A DNA stretch of 64,000 nt, taken from an uncultured Sphingomonadaceae bacterium. Lineage in GTDB: Bacteria > Pseudomonadota > Alphaproteobacteria > Sphingomonadales > Sphingomonadaceae. Positions within the stretch are counted from its first letter, which is position 1; each line of letters begins with the position of its first letter. This document shows, one piece after another, positions 1 through 9,494 of the stretch. The notes beneath the pieces were generated by a model, which ran no database searches, was not told where the DNA came from, and was given only the letters and a program-made list of their open reading frames with translations. The stretch covers positions 620,001 to 684,000 of the forward strand of contig CANMVC010000002.1 in NCBI GenBank assembly GCA_947501325.1. The letters run 5' to 3'. Position numbers and translations under genes: made by a program.

Positions 1-993
1 AGCAAACCCTTTGTAATTTCATGTGGCGATCCAGCAGGGGTAGGGCCTGAAATTATCAGCAAAACCTGGCTGGCGCGCGAAAGCTTCGATCCTCCGCCCT
101 TTTTCGTCGCCGGGAATTTCGCCGATTTCGAAGGACGCTATAATATTCCTGTTGTGAAAATTTCTGAGCCTGTGGAAGCAAGTCTCAAATTTGATGACGC
201 CCTGCCCGTTTTACATATTTATGATGGTGAAATGACTCACCCGGGCAAACCGACGCTGGACGGGGCCCAATGTGCGTTACATGCCTTGGAAATCGCCTGC
301 GGTTTGGCCCGCTCGGGGGACGCGGGAGCCGTAATCACCGCCCCGGTTTCCAAGTCACAGCTCTATCAAGTCGGCTTTCGTTATCCGGGACAAACCGAGT
401 TTGTTTCTGAAAGATGCGGCATTGCGCGTGAGAATGCGGTGATGATGCTGGCAGGACCATCACTTCGCGTCATACCGATGACAACGCATATCCCGCTAAA
501 AGAAGTTTCGAGCCAACTCACCCATGGCTTGATCGTCGCTCGCATCAAGTCCGCTGCCAAGGCGATGACACGGAATTTCGGTATTGAAAATCCCCGTATC
601 GCCATTGCCGGTATTAACCCCCATGCCGGCGAAAATGGCAATTTGGGTGAAGAAGAAAAACTGGTGATGCAACCGGCAATTGATGAGCTTCGCGAACTAG
701 GTCTGGATATAAGGGGCCCGCTCCCGGCCGACACAATGTTCCATGAAGAAGCCCGCGCAAAATATGATATCGCTCTGTGCCCTTATCATGATCAAGCTCT
801 AGTGCCGTTGAAAACACTACATTTTTTTGACGGTGTAAACATGACACTGGGTCTTCCCATCGTCCGGACATCGCCCGATCACGGCACGGCATTTGATATT
901 GCCGGTCAAGATATCGCTGACCCGCGGTCGATGATTGCAGCAATCGAAATGGCAGCGACCGCCGTGTCCCACCGTGAAAAATACGACAATTGA
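1..993 (+). CDS. pdxA: 4-hydroxythreonine-4-phosphate dehydrogenase, 5'-truncated by window edge
   Basis: PdxA oxidises 4-phosphohydroxy-L-threonine in pyridoxal 5'-phosphate synthesis (DXP-dependent route). The frame is open from base 1; only a few N-terminal residues are missing because the family's opening motif GDPAGVGPE is read at about residues 9-17. Other family motifs are present: [31 protein letters not shown] and [13 protein letters not shown]; the histidines of the last ones are the usual metal ligands. The family's usual GHTEF is GQTEF here. The stop overlaps the TTG start of rsmA, the common alphaproteobacterial pdxA-rsmA arrangement. Confidence 0.95.
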   Translation, partial: SKPFVISCGDPAGVGPEIISKTWLARESFDPPPFFVAGNFADFEGRYNIPVVKISEPVEASLKFDDALPVLHIYDGEMTHPGKPTLDGAQCALHALEIACGLARSGDAGAVITAPVSKSQLYQVGFRYPGQTEFVSERCGIARENAVMMLAGPSLRVIPMTTHIPLKEVSSQLTHGLIVARIKSAAKAMTRNFGIENPRIAIAGINPHAGENGNLGEEEKLVMQPAIDELRELGLDIRGPLPADTMFHEEARAKYDIALCPYHDQALVPLKTLHFFDGVNMTLGLPIVRTSPDHGTAFDIAGQDIADPRSMIAAIEMAATAVSHREKYDN

Positions 994-1820
994 AAGACCG
1001 ACCGCCCCTGCCTCCGCTAAGAGAGGTGATTAAGAAACATGGCCTGACCGCCAATAAGGCACTAGGTCAGAATTTCTTGCTAGATACCCAATTGCTATCA
1101 CGGATTGCAGCCGTTCCGGGCGATTTGACTGGCGCTTCGGTTTTCGAAGTTGGTCCCGGCCCTGGCGGGCTGACGCAAGCTTTGCTGCAAGCGGGCGCAC
1201 AGGTGACGGCGGTGGAACGAGATGAGCGCTGCTTGCCTGCCCTCCAAGACCTGTCCGATCATTTCCCTGGAAAACTGACGGTCATCAACGAAGACGCCTT
1301 AAAAATTGACCTGACACAATTGTTCGATATGCCTTTTCATATCGTTTCAAATCTGCCTTATAATGTCGGGTCCGCCTTACTGATCAAATGGCTATCAGGT
1401 GCAGATTGGCAACCTGCATGGCAATCCCTGACGCTAATGTTTCAACGGGAAGTGGCAGAGCGGATTGTCGCCAAGGAAGGCTCAAGCGCTTACGGGCGGC
1501 TGTCAATATTGGCGCAATGGCGTTGTGATACGAAACTCGCCATGTCCGTTCATCGTTCAGCTTTTACGCCCCCACCGAAAGTCATGTCGGCAATCGTACA
1601 TCTGACCCCGAAACCGCAGCCAGATGGCGTCGATCCCGAGATGCTCGCCAAACTCACCCAGACCGCCTTTAGCCAGCGCCGCAAGATGCTGCGCCAGAGC
1701 CTCAAAAGTCTGACGGGTGGGCTCGATGCTTTAGACGCCGCACAAATTGATAGCGCGCGGCGTCCCGAAACGATGAGCGTCGATGAATTTGTCGCGCTAG
1801 CGCGTTTCTTATCCGCTTAA
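990..1820 (+). CDS. rsmA: 16S rRNA (adenine(1518)-N(6)/adenine(1519)-N(6))-dimethyltransferase
   Basis: RsmA (KsgA) dimethylates two adjacent adenines in the 3' hairpin of 16S rRNA using S-adenosylmethionine, late in small-subunit assembly. The 276-residue length is normal. The N-terminal region carries the family signature ALGQNFLLD (about 24-32), the SAM motif EVGPGPGG (53-60) and the target-adenine pocket NLPY (121-124). The start is a TTG at 990-992 that overlaps the pdxA stop by three bases, so the two are translationally coupled. The 3' end overlaps the convergent glcB gene by four bases, leaving no room for a terminator between them. Confidence 0.95.
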   Translation: MKDRPPLPPLREVIKKHGLTANKALGQNFLLDTQLLSRIAAVPGDLTGASVFEVGPGPGGLTQALLQAGAQVTAVERDERCLPALQDLSDHFPGKLTVINEDALKIDLTQLFDMPFHIVSNLPYNVGSALLIKWLSGADWQPAWQSLTLMFQREVAERIVAKEGSSAYGRLSILAQWRCDTKLAMSVHRSAFTPPPKVMSAIVHLTPKPQPDGVDPEMLAKLTQTAFSQRRKMLRQSLKSLTGGLDALDAAQIDSARRPETMSVDEFVALARFLSA

Positions 1821-3922
1821 CTAGCTGCCTTTAATTTTCGGCGGTAAGCGTGCAACAGCGGCTCTGTATAACCGCTGGGTTGCTCGACACCCTTAAACAC
1901 CAAATCCCGCGCGGCCTGAAACGCCAGGCTGTTCGCCGGGTCATTCGCCATCGGTCGATATAAAGGGTCGTCGGCATTCTGTCCGTCCACCTTGGCTGCC
2001 ATGCGTAACAACGCTGCATCAACCTGCTCTGCGGAACACACACCATGCAACATCCAGTTAGCCATGTGCTGTGAGGAAATCCGCAAGGTCGCGCGATCTT
2101 CCATCAGGCCAATATCATGGATATCGGGAACCTTGGAACACCCAATACCTTGGTCGATCCAGCGCACCACATAGCCTAAAATGCCCTGCGCATTATTATC
2201 CAGCTCACGCTCGATTTCTTCCGCTGACCAGTTATGGCCCTCAGCCAAGGGAATAGTAAGCAACCGGTCAAGTGATGGGATGCCATCATCTGCTACCTCT
2301 TTCTGGCGCGCGAACACATCCAACCGGTGATAATGGATGGCATGCAGCGTGGCTGCCGTCGGGCTGGGTACCCATGCGGTATTGGCGCCCGTCATCGGAT
2401 GGCCAATTTTCTGCTCCATCATGTCCGCCATCATATCCGGTGCCGCCCACATGCCCTTGCCGATCTGTGCCTTGCCAGACATGCCGCAAGCCAAACCAAT
2501 AGCGACATTTCGTGCTTCATAGGACTGAATCCAGTCGCTCGATTTCATATCCGCCTTGGCGACCATGGCGCCGCCTTGCATGCTGGTATGAATTTCGTCG
2601 CCGGTACGGTCCAGAAAGCCGGTATTGATAAACACGATCCGGTCTTTCACAGCATGGATACACGCCGCCAAATTGGCCGAAGTTCGGCGCTCTTCGTCCA
2701 TTACGCCCACTTTGATCGTGTGGCGTTCCAGGCCCAACAGATCTTCTACCGCATCAAACAGATCATTGGTAAAAGCACATTCCTCCGGCCCGTGCATTTT
2801 GGGTTTCACGATGTAAATGGAGCCGGCCTTGCTGTTGCGCAATTCGCCCAGACCTCTCAGATCATGCATGGAGATCAGGCTGGTAAACACGCCATCAAGC
2901 AAGCCTTCCGGGGCTTCTGAACCATCAGCGAGCAATACCGCCGGATTGGTCATCAAATGCCCGACATTACGAACGAACATCAGGCTACGACCCGGCAGCT
3001 TGAAAGAATTGCCATCCTGATCAACATATTCGCGATCCGGATTGGCTCGGCGTTCTGCTTGCTTGCCACCCTTCATGAATTTGGCTGCGAGATCACCGCG
3101 CATCAGACCAAGCCAGTTGGTATAGGCAAGCACTTTGTCTTCCGCATCAACCGCCGCAACGGAATCTTCCATATCTATAATTGTTGTGAGTGCCGCCTCC
3201 ATAAGGACATCGGCAATATGCCCCGGATCATCTTTGCCAATAGGGTGATTGGCATTGATAACGACTTCAATATGGAGGCCGTTATGTTTGAGCAGCAGAG
3301 AGTCGCCATTGCGGCCAACCAGCTGCGCCGCATCTGACAATGCCGGAGTACCGCCCTGATAGTCGGCCCAAGATCCTGCCGCCAATGGGAAGGTTTCGTC
3401 CAGAAACGCCTTTGCCGCCTTGATCACAGCCGCGCCGCGTACCGGATCATAGCCACCCGGCTGGGCTGGTGCTGCATCCAGAGCATCCGTGCCGTAAAAG
3501 GCATCATAGAGGCTGCCCCAGCGCGCATTGGCAGCGTTGAGCACGAACCGGTCATTTAGCGATGGTACCACTAGCTGCGGCCCGGCCATGGTTGCAATTT
3601 CCGGATCAACATTTTCGGTTGTGATGGCAAACGGCGATGGTTCGTCCACCAGATAGCCGATTTCCTTCAGGAATGCCTGATAAGCAACCTGATCAATTGG
3701 CTTGCCCTTGTTTGCCAGATGCCAGTCATCAATTTGCGATTGCAGTTTTCCCCGTTTGGCCAGCAGCTCAGTGTTGCGCGGCGCAAATTTACCGAGCAGG
3801 TCGGCAAAACCGGACCAGAATTGATCCTGATCGACGCCGGTTCCAGACAAAGCGCGGTTGTTGATAAAATCAAACAGTAACGCAGAAATCTGCACTCCGT
3901 TTTGACGGACATATTCGGACAT
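1817..3922 (-). CDS. glcB: malate synthase G
   Basis: Malate synthase G condenses acetyl-CoA with glyoxylate to give malate and CoA, the second step of the glyoxylate shunt. The protein has 701 residues, close to the roughly 720 typical of isoform G. Family stretches are clear: [31 protein letters not shown] (with the Mg-binding acidic residues), and the C-terminal [19 protein letters not shown] that contains the catalytic Asp. It stands alone on the minus strand, convergent with rsmA. Its metabolic partner, isocitrate lyase, lies 22 kb away at 26.4-28.0 kb. The ATG is preceded by an AGAGGAA-like ribosome site. Confidence 0.96.
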   Translation of the reverse strand: MSEYVRQNGVQISALLFDFINNRALSGTGVDQDQFWSGFADLLGKFAPRNTELLAKRGKLQSQIDDWHLANKGKPIDQVAYQAFLKEIGYLVDEPSPFAITTENVDPEIATMAGPQLVVPSLNDRFVLNAANARWGSLYDAFYGTDALDAAPAQPGGYDPVRGAAVIKAAKAFLDETFPLAAGSWADYQGGTPALSDAAQLVGRNGDSLLLKHNGLHIEVVINANHPIGKDDPGHIADVLMEAALTTIIDMEDSVAAVDAEDKVLAYTNWLGLMRGDLAAKFMKGGKQAERRANPDREYVDQDGNSFKLPGRSLMFVRNVGHLMTNPAVLLADGSEAPEGLLDGVFTSLISMHDLRGLGELRNSKAGSIYIVKPKMHGPEECAFTNDLFDAVEDLLGLERHTIKVGVMDEERRTSANLAACIHAVKDRIVFINTGFLDRTGDEIHTSMQGGAMVAKADMKSSDWIQSYEARNVAIGLACGMSGKAQIGKGMWAAPDMMADMMEQKIGHPMTGANTAWVPSPTAATLHAIHYHRLDVFARQKEVADDGIPSLDRLLTIPLAEGHNWSAEEIERELDNNAQGILGYVVRWIDQGIGCSKVPDIHDIGLMEDRATLRISSQHMANWMLHGVCSAEQVDAALLRMAAKVDGQNADDPLYRPMANDPANSLAFQAARDLVFKGVEQPSGYTEPLLHAYRRKLKAAS

Positions 3923-4043
3923 GGGTAGTTCCTCTTATTCACAAAAACACGGTACGACCCCGACGTCATTGCCTGAGCCTAAAAAGGTGATGTTCCGGGG
4001 AGGAATCGGTCGCAACCTATGGCTGTTGACGCTGTTTTTGTAA

Positions 4044-4520
4044 ATGCTCGAAATCAAATCCTTGCTGATGGCGCAGCGATGGTCCAAATCACCTGCAATG
4101 GACTTGAACGCAAAAATGATGTTGCTGGAAACTAGGCTCGAACGCGCTGCAGACGCCTTGGGCGATATCACGGACCCCGTGATGAAACGCTATTATTCTA
4201 TACATCCCGACGCGAGGGCATCATTTCGCGAACATGGGCTAGGCAATAGGGTAAAGCTCGAAGCGGAGATGGTGGAAAGCGTGGTCTATTGTCTTATGAA
4301 TTGGCTCGACCGACCCCAGGAAATCCGGGTTATGTTTGGCAGTACCGTTCCGCACCATGAGGAAACCCTCCATGTCGATAGCGATTGGTTCACCGGGCTC
4401 GTCGACGCGGCAACTGATGTCATTACCGAAACTATCCCATCAACGCATCAGGACGAACGCCAACTTTGGGAGGAGATCCGTCAGGGCGTTAACGCGCTGA
4501 TCGCAGACGCCAGATACTAA
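4044..4520 (+). CDS. hypothetical protein, all-helical, possibly globin-like
   Basis: This 158-residue protein is not recognised with certainty. It is predicted mostly helical, without signal peptide or membrane segment. The middle (RYYSIHPDARASFREHGLG, then a long helix ending NWLDRP, then VPHHEETLHV) recalls the E and F helices of globin-fold proteins, with histidines in both parts. That is a weak resemblance only. Internal ATG codons at 4098 and 4113 are alternative starts; none has a strong ribosome site. It lies 34 bases or more upstream of the arginine-degradation genes on the same strand and divergent from glcB, so it may head that operon. Confidence 0.6.
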   Translation: MLEIKSLLMAQRWSKSPAMDLNAKMMLLETRLERAADALGDITDPVMKRYYSIHPDARASFREHGLGNRVKLEAEMVESVVYCLMNWLDRPQEIRVMFGSTVPHHEETLHVDSDWFTGLVDAATDVITETIPSTHQDERQLWEEIRQGVNALIADARY

Positions 4521-4590
4521 GCCAGCCTCTGTTTTCTGGCGCTGTCGGAAACAGGTGACAGCGATTGATTACAAATGCTATCAGTTTGCA

Positions 4591-5799
4591 ATGACTATCC
4601 AAACATTGCCAGAAACGCCCCTGCTCGAAAAAGCGAATGATATTGCGCTGTTAAAACGCACTGAGGATTGGGCCAAGGTCAACAGCGGCACGACCAATCT
4701 CGATGGCTTGAAAACCGTCGCCGGATATCTCGCAGACGCTTTCGCTATCCTGCCCGGCGAGATAGAGCTGGTAGAGCCAGAGCCGGTCGAGGCCGTGGGT
4801 AGTGACGGTTCCGTCGATCAGGTCCAGCGTGGCCAGCATCTGCTCGGTACGATCCGCCCCGACGCGGCTGTGCGCATATTGCTCACCGGTCATATGGACA
4901 CCGTATTTCCGGCCGAGCACAGCTTTCAAAAGCTCGAATGGATCGAAAAAGGCGTCCTTAACGGCCCGGGGGTTGCCGATATGAAAGGCGGCATATCCGT
5001 CATGCTCGGCGCGTTGCAATTGCTCGAACAAAGCGAACAGGCCAGCCACATCGGCTATGACATCATGATCAACAGCGATGAAGAAGTCGGCTCCGCTTCC
5101 TCTGCTGCACTCATCGGGCTTTGCGCCAAGGACAAGGTCGCGGCCCTCACCTATGAACCCGCCCTGCCCGATGGCACTTTGGCGGGTGAACGCGGCGGTA
5201 GCGGTAATTTTTCGCTCATCTTTACCGGTAAAAGCGCTCACGCAGGCCGTAATCCCGACGAGGGACGCAATGCACTGGTCGCGGCAGCGGATATGGCTTT
5301 GCAGCTCAAAGCCATGCACCGTGAAGGGTTGAGCGTTAATCCTGCTAAAATCGAAGGCGGCGGACCCAATAATGCTGTGCCGGATCATGCCATATTACGG
5401 GTCAATTTCCGGCCGAAGGCCCTTGCTGATCAACAGGAGGCGCAGGGTACACTCGATAATCTCGTGGCGAGCATTGCTCGCGATCACGATCTTGACGTGC
5501 ATTGTCATGGCGGCTTTGGCCGCCCGCCCAAGCCGATTGATCCGCAGGCCGAAAAGCTGTTTCATCTGGTCAAAAGTTGCGGAGCAGATTTGGGGCTGGA
5601 CATAAATTGGCGCGGAACCGGCGGTGTGTGCGACGGCAATAATATTGCGGCTTGCGGCGTACCGGTGGTTGACACAATGGGGGTGCGTGGCGGCGCCATT
5701 CACAGTGCTGACGAATTTCTGATTGCGGACAGTCTGGTAGAACGTACGCAACTATCGGCGCTGACGATCATGCGCATTGCCGCCAAAGGGGGATTATGA
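4591..5799 (+). CDS. M20 family zinc hydrolase in the ast operon
   Basis: A metallohydrolase of the M20 (ArgE/DapE/carboxypeptidase G2) family that cleaves amide bonds of N-acyl amino acids. The metal-binding set is complete: TGHMDTVFP, GVADMKGG, NSDEEVGS, an acidic residue in TYEPAL, and the late IHSADE. The dimerisation-domain motif GKSAHAGRNPDEGRNA is also present. The start used is ATG 4591; an in-frame GTG at 4555 with a GGA six bases upstream would add 12 residues. Its stop overlaps the astA start (ATGA), so it is translated with the succinylarginine genes. A role as succinylglutamate or succinylarginine desuccinylase in place of AstE is inferred from position only. Confidence 0.85.
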   Translation: MTIQTLPETPLLEKANDIALLKRTEDWAKVNSGTTNLDGLKTVAGYLADAFAILPGEIELVEPEPVEAVGSDGSVDQVQRGQHLLGTIRPDAAVRILLTGHMDTVFPAEHSFQKLEWIEKGVLNGPGVADMKGGISVMLGALQLLEQSEQASHIGYDIMINSDEEVGSASSAALIGLCAKDKVAALTYEPALPDGTLAGERGGSGNFSLIFTGKSAHAGRNPDEGRNALVAAADMALQLKAMHREGLSVNPAKIEGGGPNNAVPDHAILRVNFRPKALADQQEAQGTLDNLVASIARDHDLDVHCHGGFGRPPKPIDPQAEKLFHLVKSCGADLGLDINWRGTGGVCDGNNIAACGVPVVDTMGVRGGAIHSADEFLIADSLVERTQLSALTIMRIAAKGGL

Positions 5800-6815
5800 C
5801 GAATTTCAAAATAAGAGCCGCGCGGATTGACGATCTCCAGCATCTTTACGAGATGGCGAAGTTGACCGGCGGCGGCTTTACCAACTTGCCAGCCGACAAG
5901 GATAGCCTGACAGAGAAGCTGGAACGCTCAAGTCGGGCCTTTGAGCGAACCACGGATGAACATGGCAACGACCTTTTTGTCATGGTCCTCGAGAATGTTG
6001 AAACTGGCGTGGTGCGCGGAACGTCGCAATTATTCACGATGGTTGGTCAGAGTTGGCCCTTTTATTCCTATCGTTTGAGTACCCTGTCTCAAACCAGCAA
6101 AGAACTCGACCGTACATTTCGCGCTGAAATGCTAACCCTCGTTACTGATCTGGAAGGTGCCAGCGAGGTCGGCGGCTTATTTTTGCATCCCGGTGAGCGC
6201 GCCGGAGGTCTGGGGATGCTGCTGGCTCGCAGCCGCTATCTGTTCATCAAAGAACATCGATCCCGTTTTGGTGACCGCCTGTTTGCGGAACTACGCGGAG
6301 TGATCGATGAAGCCGGCGGATCGCCGTTCTGGGACGGGCTTGCAGGCCGGTTCTTTGGCATGGGATTTCAGGAAGCCGACTATTTTAACGCCATCCATGG
6401 CAACCAATTTATCGCTGACCTGATGCCCAAGCATCCAATCTATACGGCGATGTTAAGTGAAGCTGCCCGTTCCGCCATCGGCATTCCGCATCCCAAAGGT
6501 CGTGCGGCCATGCGAATGCTGGAAAATGAGAATTTTTCTTATGGCGGTTATGTCGATATTTTTGACGGTGGCCCGACGATGATAGCCAAAACCGATGATG
6601 TCACCAGTGTCAGAAATAGCAAATCGGGAAAAATCGCCGACATCACAGCCTCGGGCGTGGGATTGAAATCGATTATATCCCACGGCCATCTGGCTGATTT
6701 TCAGGCTACATACGCATTTATAGGGGAAGCCGAGGCTGGCATTACCATAGATGAGGATGCTGCTGCCCATCTCAGCCTCTCGGTCGGCGATACGATCCGG
6801 CATATACCAAGGTAG
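5796..6815 (+). CDS. astA: arginine N-succinyltransferase
   Basis: AstA transfers succinyl from succinyl-CoA to L-arginine, the first step of the AST arginine-catabolic pathway. The 339-residue length fits the family. Recognisable stretches are the N-terminal DLYMAKLTGGGFTNLP-like region (LYEMAKLTGGGFTNLPAD), VGGLFLHPGER, FAELRGVIDEAGGSPFWD and YVDIFDGGPTM. The ATG overlaps the stop of the M20 hydrolase, and astB follows four bases downstream, so the three genes form one operon. The fold is GNAT-related and the enzyme acts in the cytoplasm. Confidence 0.95.
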   Translation: MTNFKIRAARIDDLQHLYEMAKLTGGGFTNLPADKDSLTEKLERSSRAFERTTDEHGNDLFVMVLENVETGVVRGTSQLFTMVGQSWPFYSYRLSTLSQTSKELDRTFRAEMLTLVTDLEGASEVGGLFLHPGERAGGLGMLLARSRYLFIKEHRSRFGDRLFAELRGVIDEAGGSPFWDGLAGRFFGMGFQEADYFNAIHGNQFIADLMPKHPIYTAMLSEAARSAIGIPHPKGRAAMRMLENENFSYGGYVDIFDGGPTMIAKTDDVTSVRNSKSGKIADITASGVGLKSIISHGHLADFQATYAFIGEAEAGITIDEDAAAHLSLSVGDTIRHIPR

Positions 6816-6819
6816 ATAG

Positions 6820-8082
6820 ATGACGATGATTCAGGAAATCAATTTCGATGGGATTATCGGTCCCAGTCACAATTATGCCGGTCTCAGCCTGGGCAATATA
6901 GCTTCGTCAACCAACGCAGGAGAAGCGTCTTATCCGCGTGAAGCGGCGTTGCAGGGCATTGCCAAGATGCGCAACAATATCGGATTGGGGCTCGCTCAGG
7001 GGTTTTTCATGCCGCTGGACCGCCCTAATATGAGCTGGATATCCTCACTGGGAACAACCCTTGCCGATGCGGAGCCCCATATTCGAGCTGCAGCTTATTC
7101 GGCTTCCTCGATGTGGGCAGCCAATGCCGCGACCATATCCCCCGCGCCCGATTGTAAGGATGGCAGATGCCATCTGACGGTTGCGAACTTGCAAACCATG
7201 CCGCATCGCAGCCACGAATGGCCAGGTACTTTTACGCAATTGCGCACCGCCTTTGCCAACCAGGATCATTTTGTCGTTCACACGCCCGTTGCCTCTCCCT
7301 TTGGTGACGAGGGCGCGGCTAATCATATGCGGTTGTGTTCTTCTCATGAAGCGGCTGGTATCGAGATATTTGTCTATGGTAAAACCGGCGGCCCCTTCCC
7401 TGCTCGTCAACATATCGAGGCCAGCAAGGCGGTAGCGAGAAAGCATGGCCTGGCGACCAACCGCGTCATTTTCGTCCAACAGTCCGAAAAAGCCATTGCC
7501 GCCGGCGCATTCCATAATGACGTAGTCGCTGTGGCCAATGAGCAAGTGTTGTTTGCGCATGAAGAGGCGTTTGAACATCGTGAAGATTTTTATGCCGAAT
7601 TGCGGGAGAAATTTCCGCAAGCAGAAATTATTACCGTGCCAGCGGATAAAGTCAGCCTAAACGACGCGATCAAATCCTATTTGTTTAACGCGCAGCTAGT
7701 CACCCTTCCTGATGGTGGCGGGATGGCCTTAATCCTGCCAACCGAGGCCAAAGAGAATGAAGCCGTCTGGTCTTATCTGGAACAGCTAGTGGCAGGCAAT
7801 GGAGCGATCCGCGAGCTCTGCCCCGTTGATGTCCGTCAATCCATGGCCAATGGCGGTGGCCCGGCATGTTTGCGGCTAAGGATTGTGACAGACCCCCAAT
7901 TGGTGGATCAGCGTTTTATGGCGACTCCGGAAAAACTTGATGCCATTGCCGAAGTGGTGGGGCAATATTGGCCAGAAACTATCAGCCCCGACCAATTAGC
8001 TGACACCGGTTTACTCGCAAATATCCAAGAAGCACGGCAAAAGCTCTTAAAGGTTTGCGGATTGATGGAACTTGATGGCTAG
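6820..8082 (+). CDS. astB: N-succinylarginine dihydrolase
   Basis: AstB hydrolyses N2-succinylarginine to N2-succinylornithine, two ammonia and CO2, the second step of the AST pathway. The family's start IIGPSHNYAGLS, the segment YPREAALQGIAKM, FHNDVVAVAN and the C-terminal MANGGGPACLRLRI (which carries the nucleophilic Cys) are all present, in a normal 420 residues. A weak GGTAGAT ribosome site lies just upstream, and the start is four bases after astA stops. The later genes of the pathway (astC, astD) and a canonical astE are not in the window. Confidence 0.95.
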   Translation: MTMIQEINFDGIIGPSHNYAGLSLGNIASSTNAGEASYPREAALQGIAKMRNNIGLGLAQGFFMPLDRPNMSWISSLGTTLADAEPHIRAAAYSASSMWAANAATISPAPDCKDGRCHLTVANLQTMPHRSHEWPGTFTQLRTAFANQDHFVVHTPVASPFGDEGAANHMRLCSSHEAAGIEIFVYGKTGGPFPARQHIEASKAVARKHGLATNRVIFVQQSEKAIAAGAFHNDVVAVANEQVLFAHEEAFEHREDFYAELREKFPQAEIITVPADKVSLNDAIKSYLFNAQLVTLPDGGGMALILPTEAKENEAVWSYLEQLVAGNGAIRELCPVDVRQSMANGGGPACLRLRIVTDPQLVDQRFMATPEKLDAIAEVVGQYWPETISPDQLADTGLLANIQEARQKLLKVCGLMELDG

Positions 8083-8185
8083 ATCCCGATCATCAACTGT
8101 CGAATTAACTTACAGTTAACTATGTTGCCCTTCAAAGAACTCCCACTTTTCTGGGCTTGGCACAGTGCTTGCTGCTATAAGTTAC

Positions 8186-8416
8186 ATGTGGAAAAAATTC
8201 AAAAGACTGTTCATCATAAAGACAAAATTTGAAGCGTTTTTGATTACTTATGCGCTTGCCACAGGGGCGATTGCACGTGGACAGGACTATTTGATCCAAT
8301 ATCCCGGCTATGGCGGATTGCTATTGTTTCTTGCTTGTACCGGATCCGTTTTCATGGCTGGTGCCAAGATGCTTGAAGCGATTGATTATCAAAAAACCTA
8401 TGGGCGGGATTATTGA
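8186..8416 (+). CDS. small conserved membrane protein, function unknown
   Basis: A 76-residue protein from ATG 8186 (an in-frame GTG at 8165 would add seven residues). It has a basic N-terminus (MWKKFKRLF) and two likely membrane segments: the stretch around FLITYALATGAIARG and GGLLLFLACTGSVFMAGA. Charged residues end the protein (DYQKTYGRDY). I recognise this only as the type of small inner-membrane protein often annotated as hypothetical in sphingomonads. It stands about 100 bases after astB and before the 3' end of the convergent tmRNA gene. Confidence 0.65.
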   Translation: MWKKFKRLFIIKTKFEAFLITYALATGAIARGQDYLIQYPGYGGLLLFLACTGSVFMAGAKMLEAIDYQKTYGRDY

Positions 8417-8453
8417 CGATTTAGCTGTCCGCAATTTGATAAGGTGCGGACCA

Positions 8454-8485
8454 ACAAAAAACTCACGTCTGACGTAAAGTGGTGA
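8454..8485 (-). terminator. candidate terminator of tmRNA
   Basis: On the minus strand, arms CTCAC and GTGAG enclose an inner ACGTC/GACGT dyad and are followed directly by TTTTTT. The position immediately after the tmRNA coding piece fits intrinsic termination. The stem is short, so the call is moderate. Confidence 0.45.
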
Positions 8486-8818
8486 GCTTCTGTTGCTCGG
8501 TGCTCACCAAACCGCCGGTATCCCTTCTGTTGCCCGGTGGGTCCGACCGCGCTTTAACTTCTTAAGTTACAACCGTGAGGTCGTTGGCTTAAGCCGCTAC
8601 TGCGAGTGCTTCATTATCGTTTGCACTTATAGTTTTTGAGCAATCACGGCATACTCAGGCCGGGTAAAAATAATGCTTTTCAACACACGTCGATCCTAGT
8701 TCGGCCCCATCAACCAAGATGCCCTAAGACATCCCAAATGGTGGAGCCGCCGGGTACCGCCCCCGGGTCCGTTGTGCCTATTGCACATCACAATTTATCA
8801 CCATAGTCCACCGAAGCA
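8459..8818 (-). ncRNA. ssrA: two-piece (circularly permuted) transfer-messenger RNA
   Basis: tmRNA rescues stalled ribosomes and tags the nascent peptide for proteolysis. Reading the minus strand, the acceptor piece comes first and ends near 8739 with GGTACCCGGCGGCTCCACCA, giving the T-arm side of the tRNA-like domain and the CCA end. A short spacer follows. The coding piece then starts near 8708 with GGGGCCGAACTAGGATCGACG, the usual tmRNA 5' end. The tag frame lies at 8625-8590. This order (3' half before 5' half) is the permuted form typical of alphaproteobacteria, in which a precursor is cut into two RNAs. Outer ends are approximate; the 5' end of the acceptor piece may lie a few bases either side of 8818. 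Confidence 0.92.
8590..8625 (-). other. tmRNA proteolysis-tag reading frame (ANDNEALAVAA)
   Basis: From GCA at 8625 the frame reads ANDNEALAVAA and stops with TAA at 8592-8590. With the alanine carried by the tRNA-like part, the tag added would be A-ANDNEALAVAA. The hydrophobic AVAA-type end is the form recognised by ClpXP, and the AND(N) opening is shared by alphaproteobacterial tags. Confidence 0.92.
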
Positions 8819-8865
8819 GACAGGTCCTATATAGGCGCTTAATTCTGAATGAAAAGAGAATGTAG

Positions 8866-8902
8866 CAAAAATATAGGCGTGGATATTGCTATCCACACCT
8901 AT
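8866..8902 (-). terminator. rho-independent terminator of mscL
   Basis: A hairpin with 13-base arms (ATAGGCGTGGATA and TATCCACACCTAT, one mismatch) and the loop TTGC lies at 8873-8902. On the minus strand it is followed by ATTTTTGC. It lies about 30 bases after the mscL stop and separates mscL from the tmRNA gene. Confidence 0.8.
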
Positions 8903-8933
8903 AGGTATTGCTTCTAAATTATTGATTTATAGA

Positions 8934-9350
8934 TTATTTCTTCAGGCTATCCCGAATTTCGGTCAGCAAATCAATTTCGCTTGGACCCGAAGGTGCTTCT
9001 TCCTTCTTCGCCATTACTTTATTGGCATAGCGGACGATCATGAAAATAATAAATGCCAGAATGATGAAGTTGATCACGACCGTGAGGAACTGACCCCAAC
9101 CAAGCATCGGAACACCGGCCTCTTTCAGCGCTGCGTAGTCAGTGGAACCGGCCAGTTCAGCTGGCGGCGTAGCCAGAAGGATGAACATTGTTGAGAAGTC
9201 TGGAGCTCCAAAAATCGCACTCACCACCGGTATGATCACATCTTCGGTCAGCGATGTTGTGATGGTAGCAAAAGCCGCACCAATAATGACCGCAACTGCC
9301 AAATCCAGCACATTGCCTTTCAAGATAAATTCTTTAAATTCTGCAAACAT
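8934..9350 (-). CDS. mscL: large-conductance mechanosensitive channel
   Basis: MscL is a homopentameric inner-membrane channel that opens under membrane tension during hypo-osmotic shock. The 138-residue protein shows the amphipathic N-terminal helix FKEFILKGNVLDLAVAVIIG, the first transmembrane segment with the pore-lining AVAVIIGAAF, a periplasmic loop, the second segment around FLTVVINFIILAFIIF, and a C-terminal cytoplasmic helix SEIDLLTEIRDSL. Length and motifs are ordinary. It is a single gene divergent from lemA, with its own terminator. Confidence 0.96.
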   Translation of the reverse strand: MFAEFKEFILKGNVLDLAVAVIIGAAFATITTSLTEDVIIPVVSAIFGAPDFSTMFILLATPPAELAGSTDYAALKEAGVPMLGWGQFLTVVINFIILAFIIFMIVRYANKVMAKKEEAPSGPSEIDLLTEIRDSLKK

Positions 9351-9494
9351 CGGCTAATCTCCTCTTCCCCGTAAGATAATGATTAAATGCCTGATAAGCA
9401 TCGAATTGTCGAGAGAAGTCATTGCAATTAGCCGCTTTCGCACCTATTTTTACATCTAGTGAGGCGTTCAATCCGAATGTGGGAGAAATTCAAT

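Noticed and set aside
2286-2920. Reverse and forward frames of 60-200 codons over glcB
   Set aside because: Antisense shadows of a clear malate synthase gene, with no ribosome sites or family motifs.
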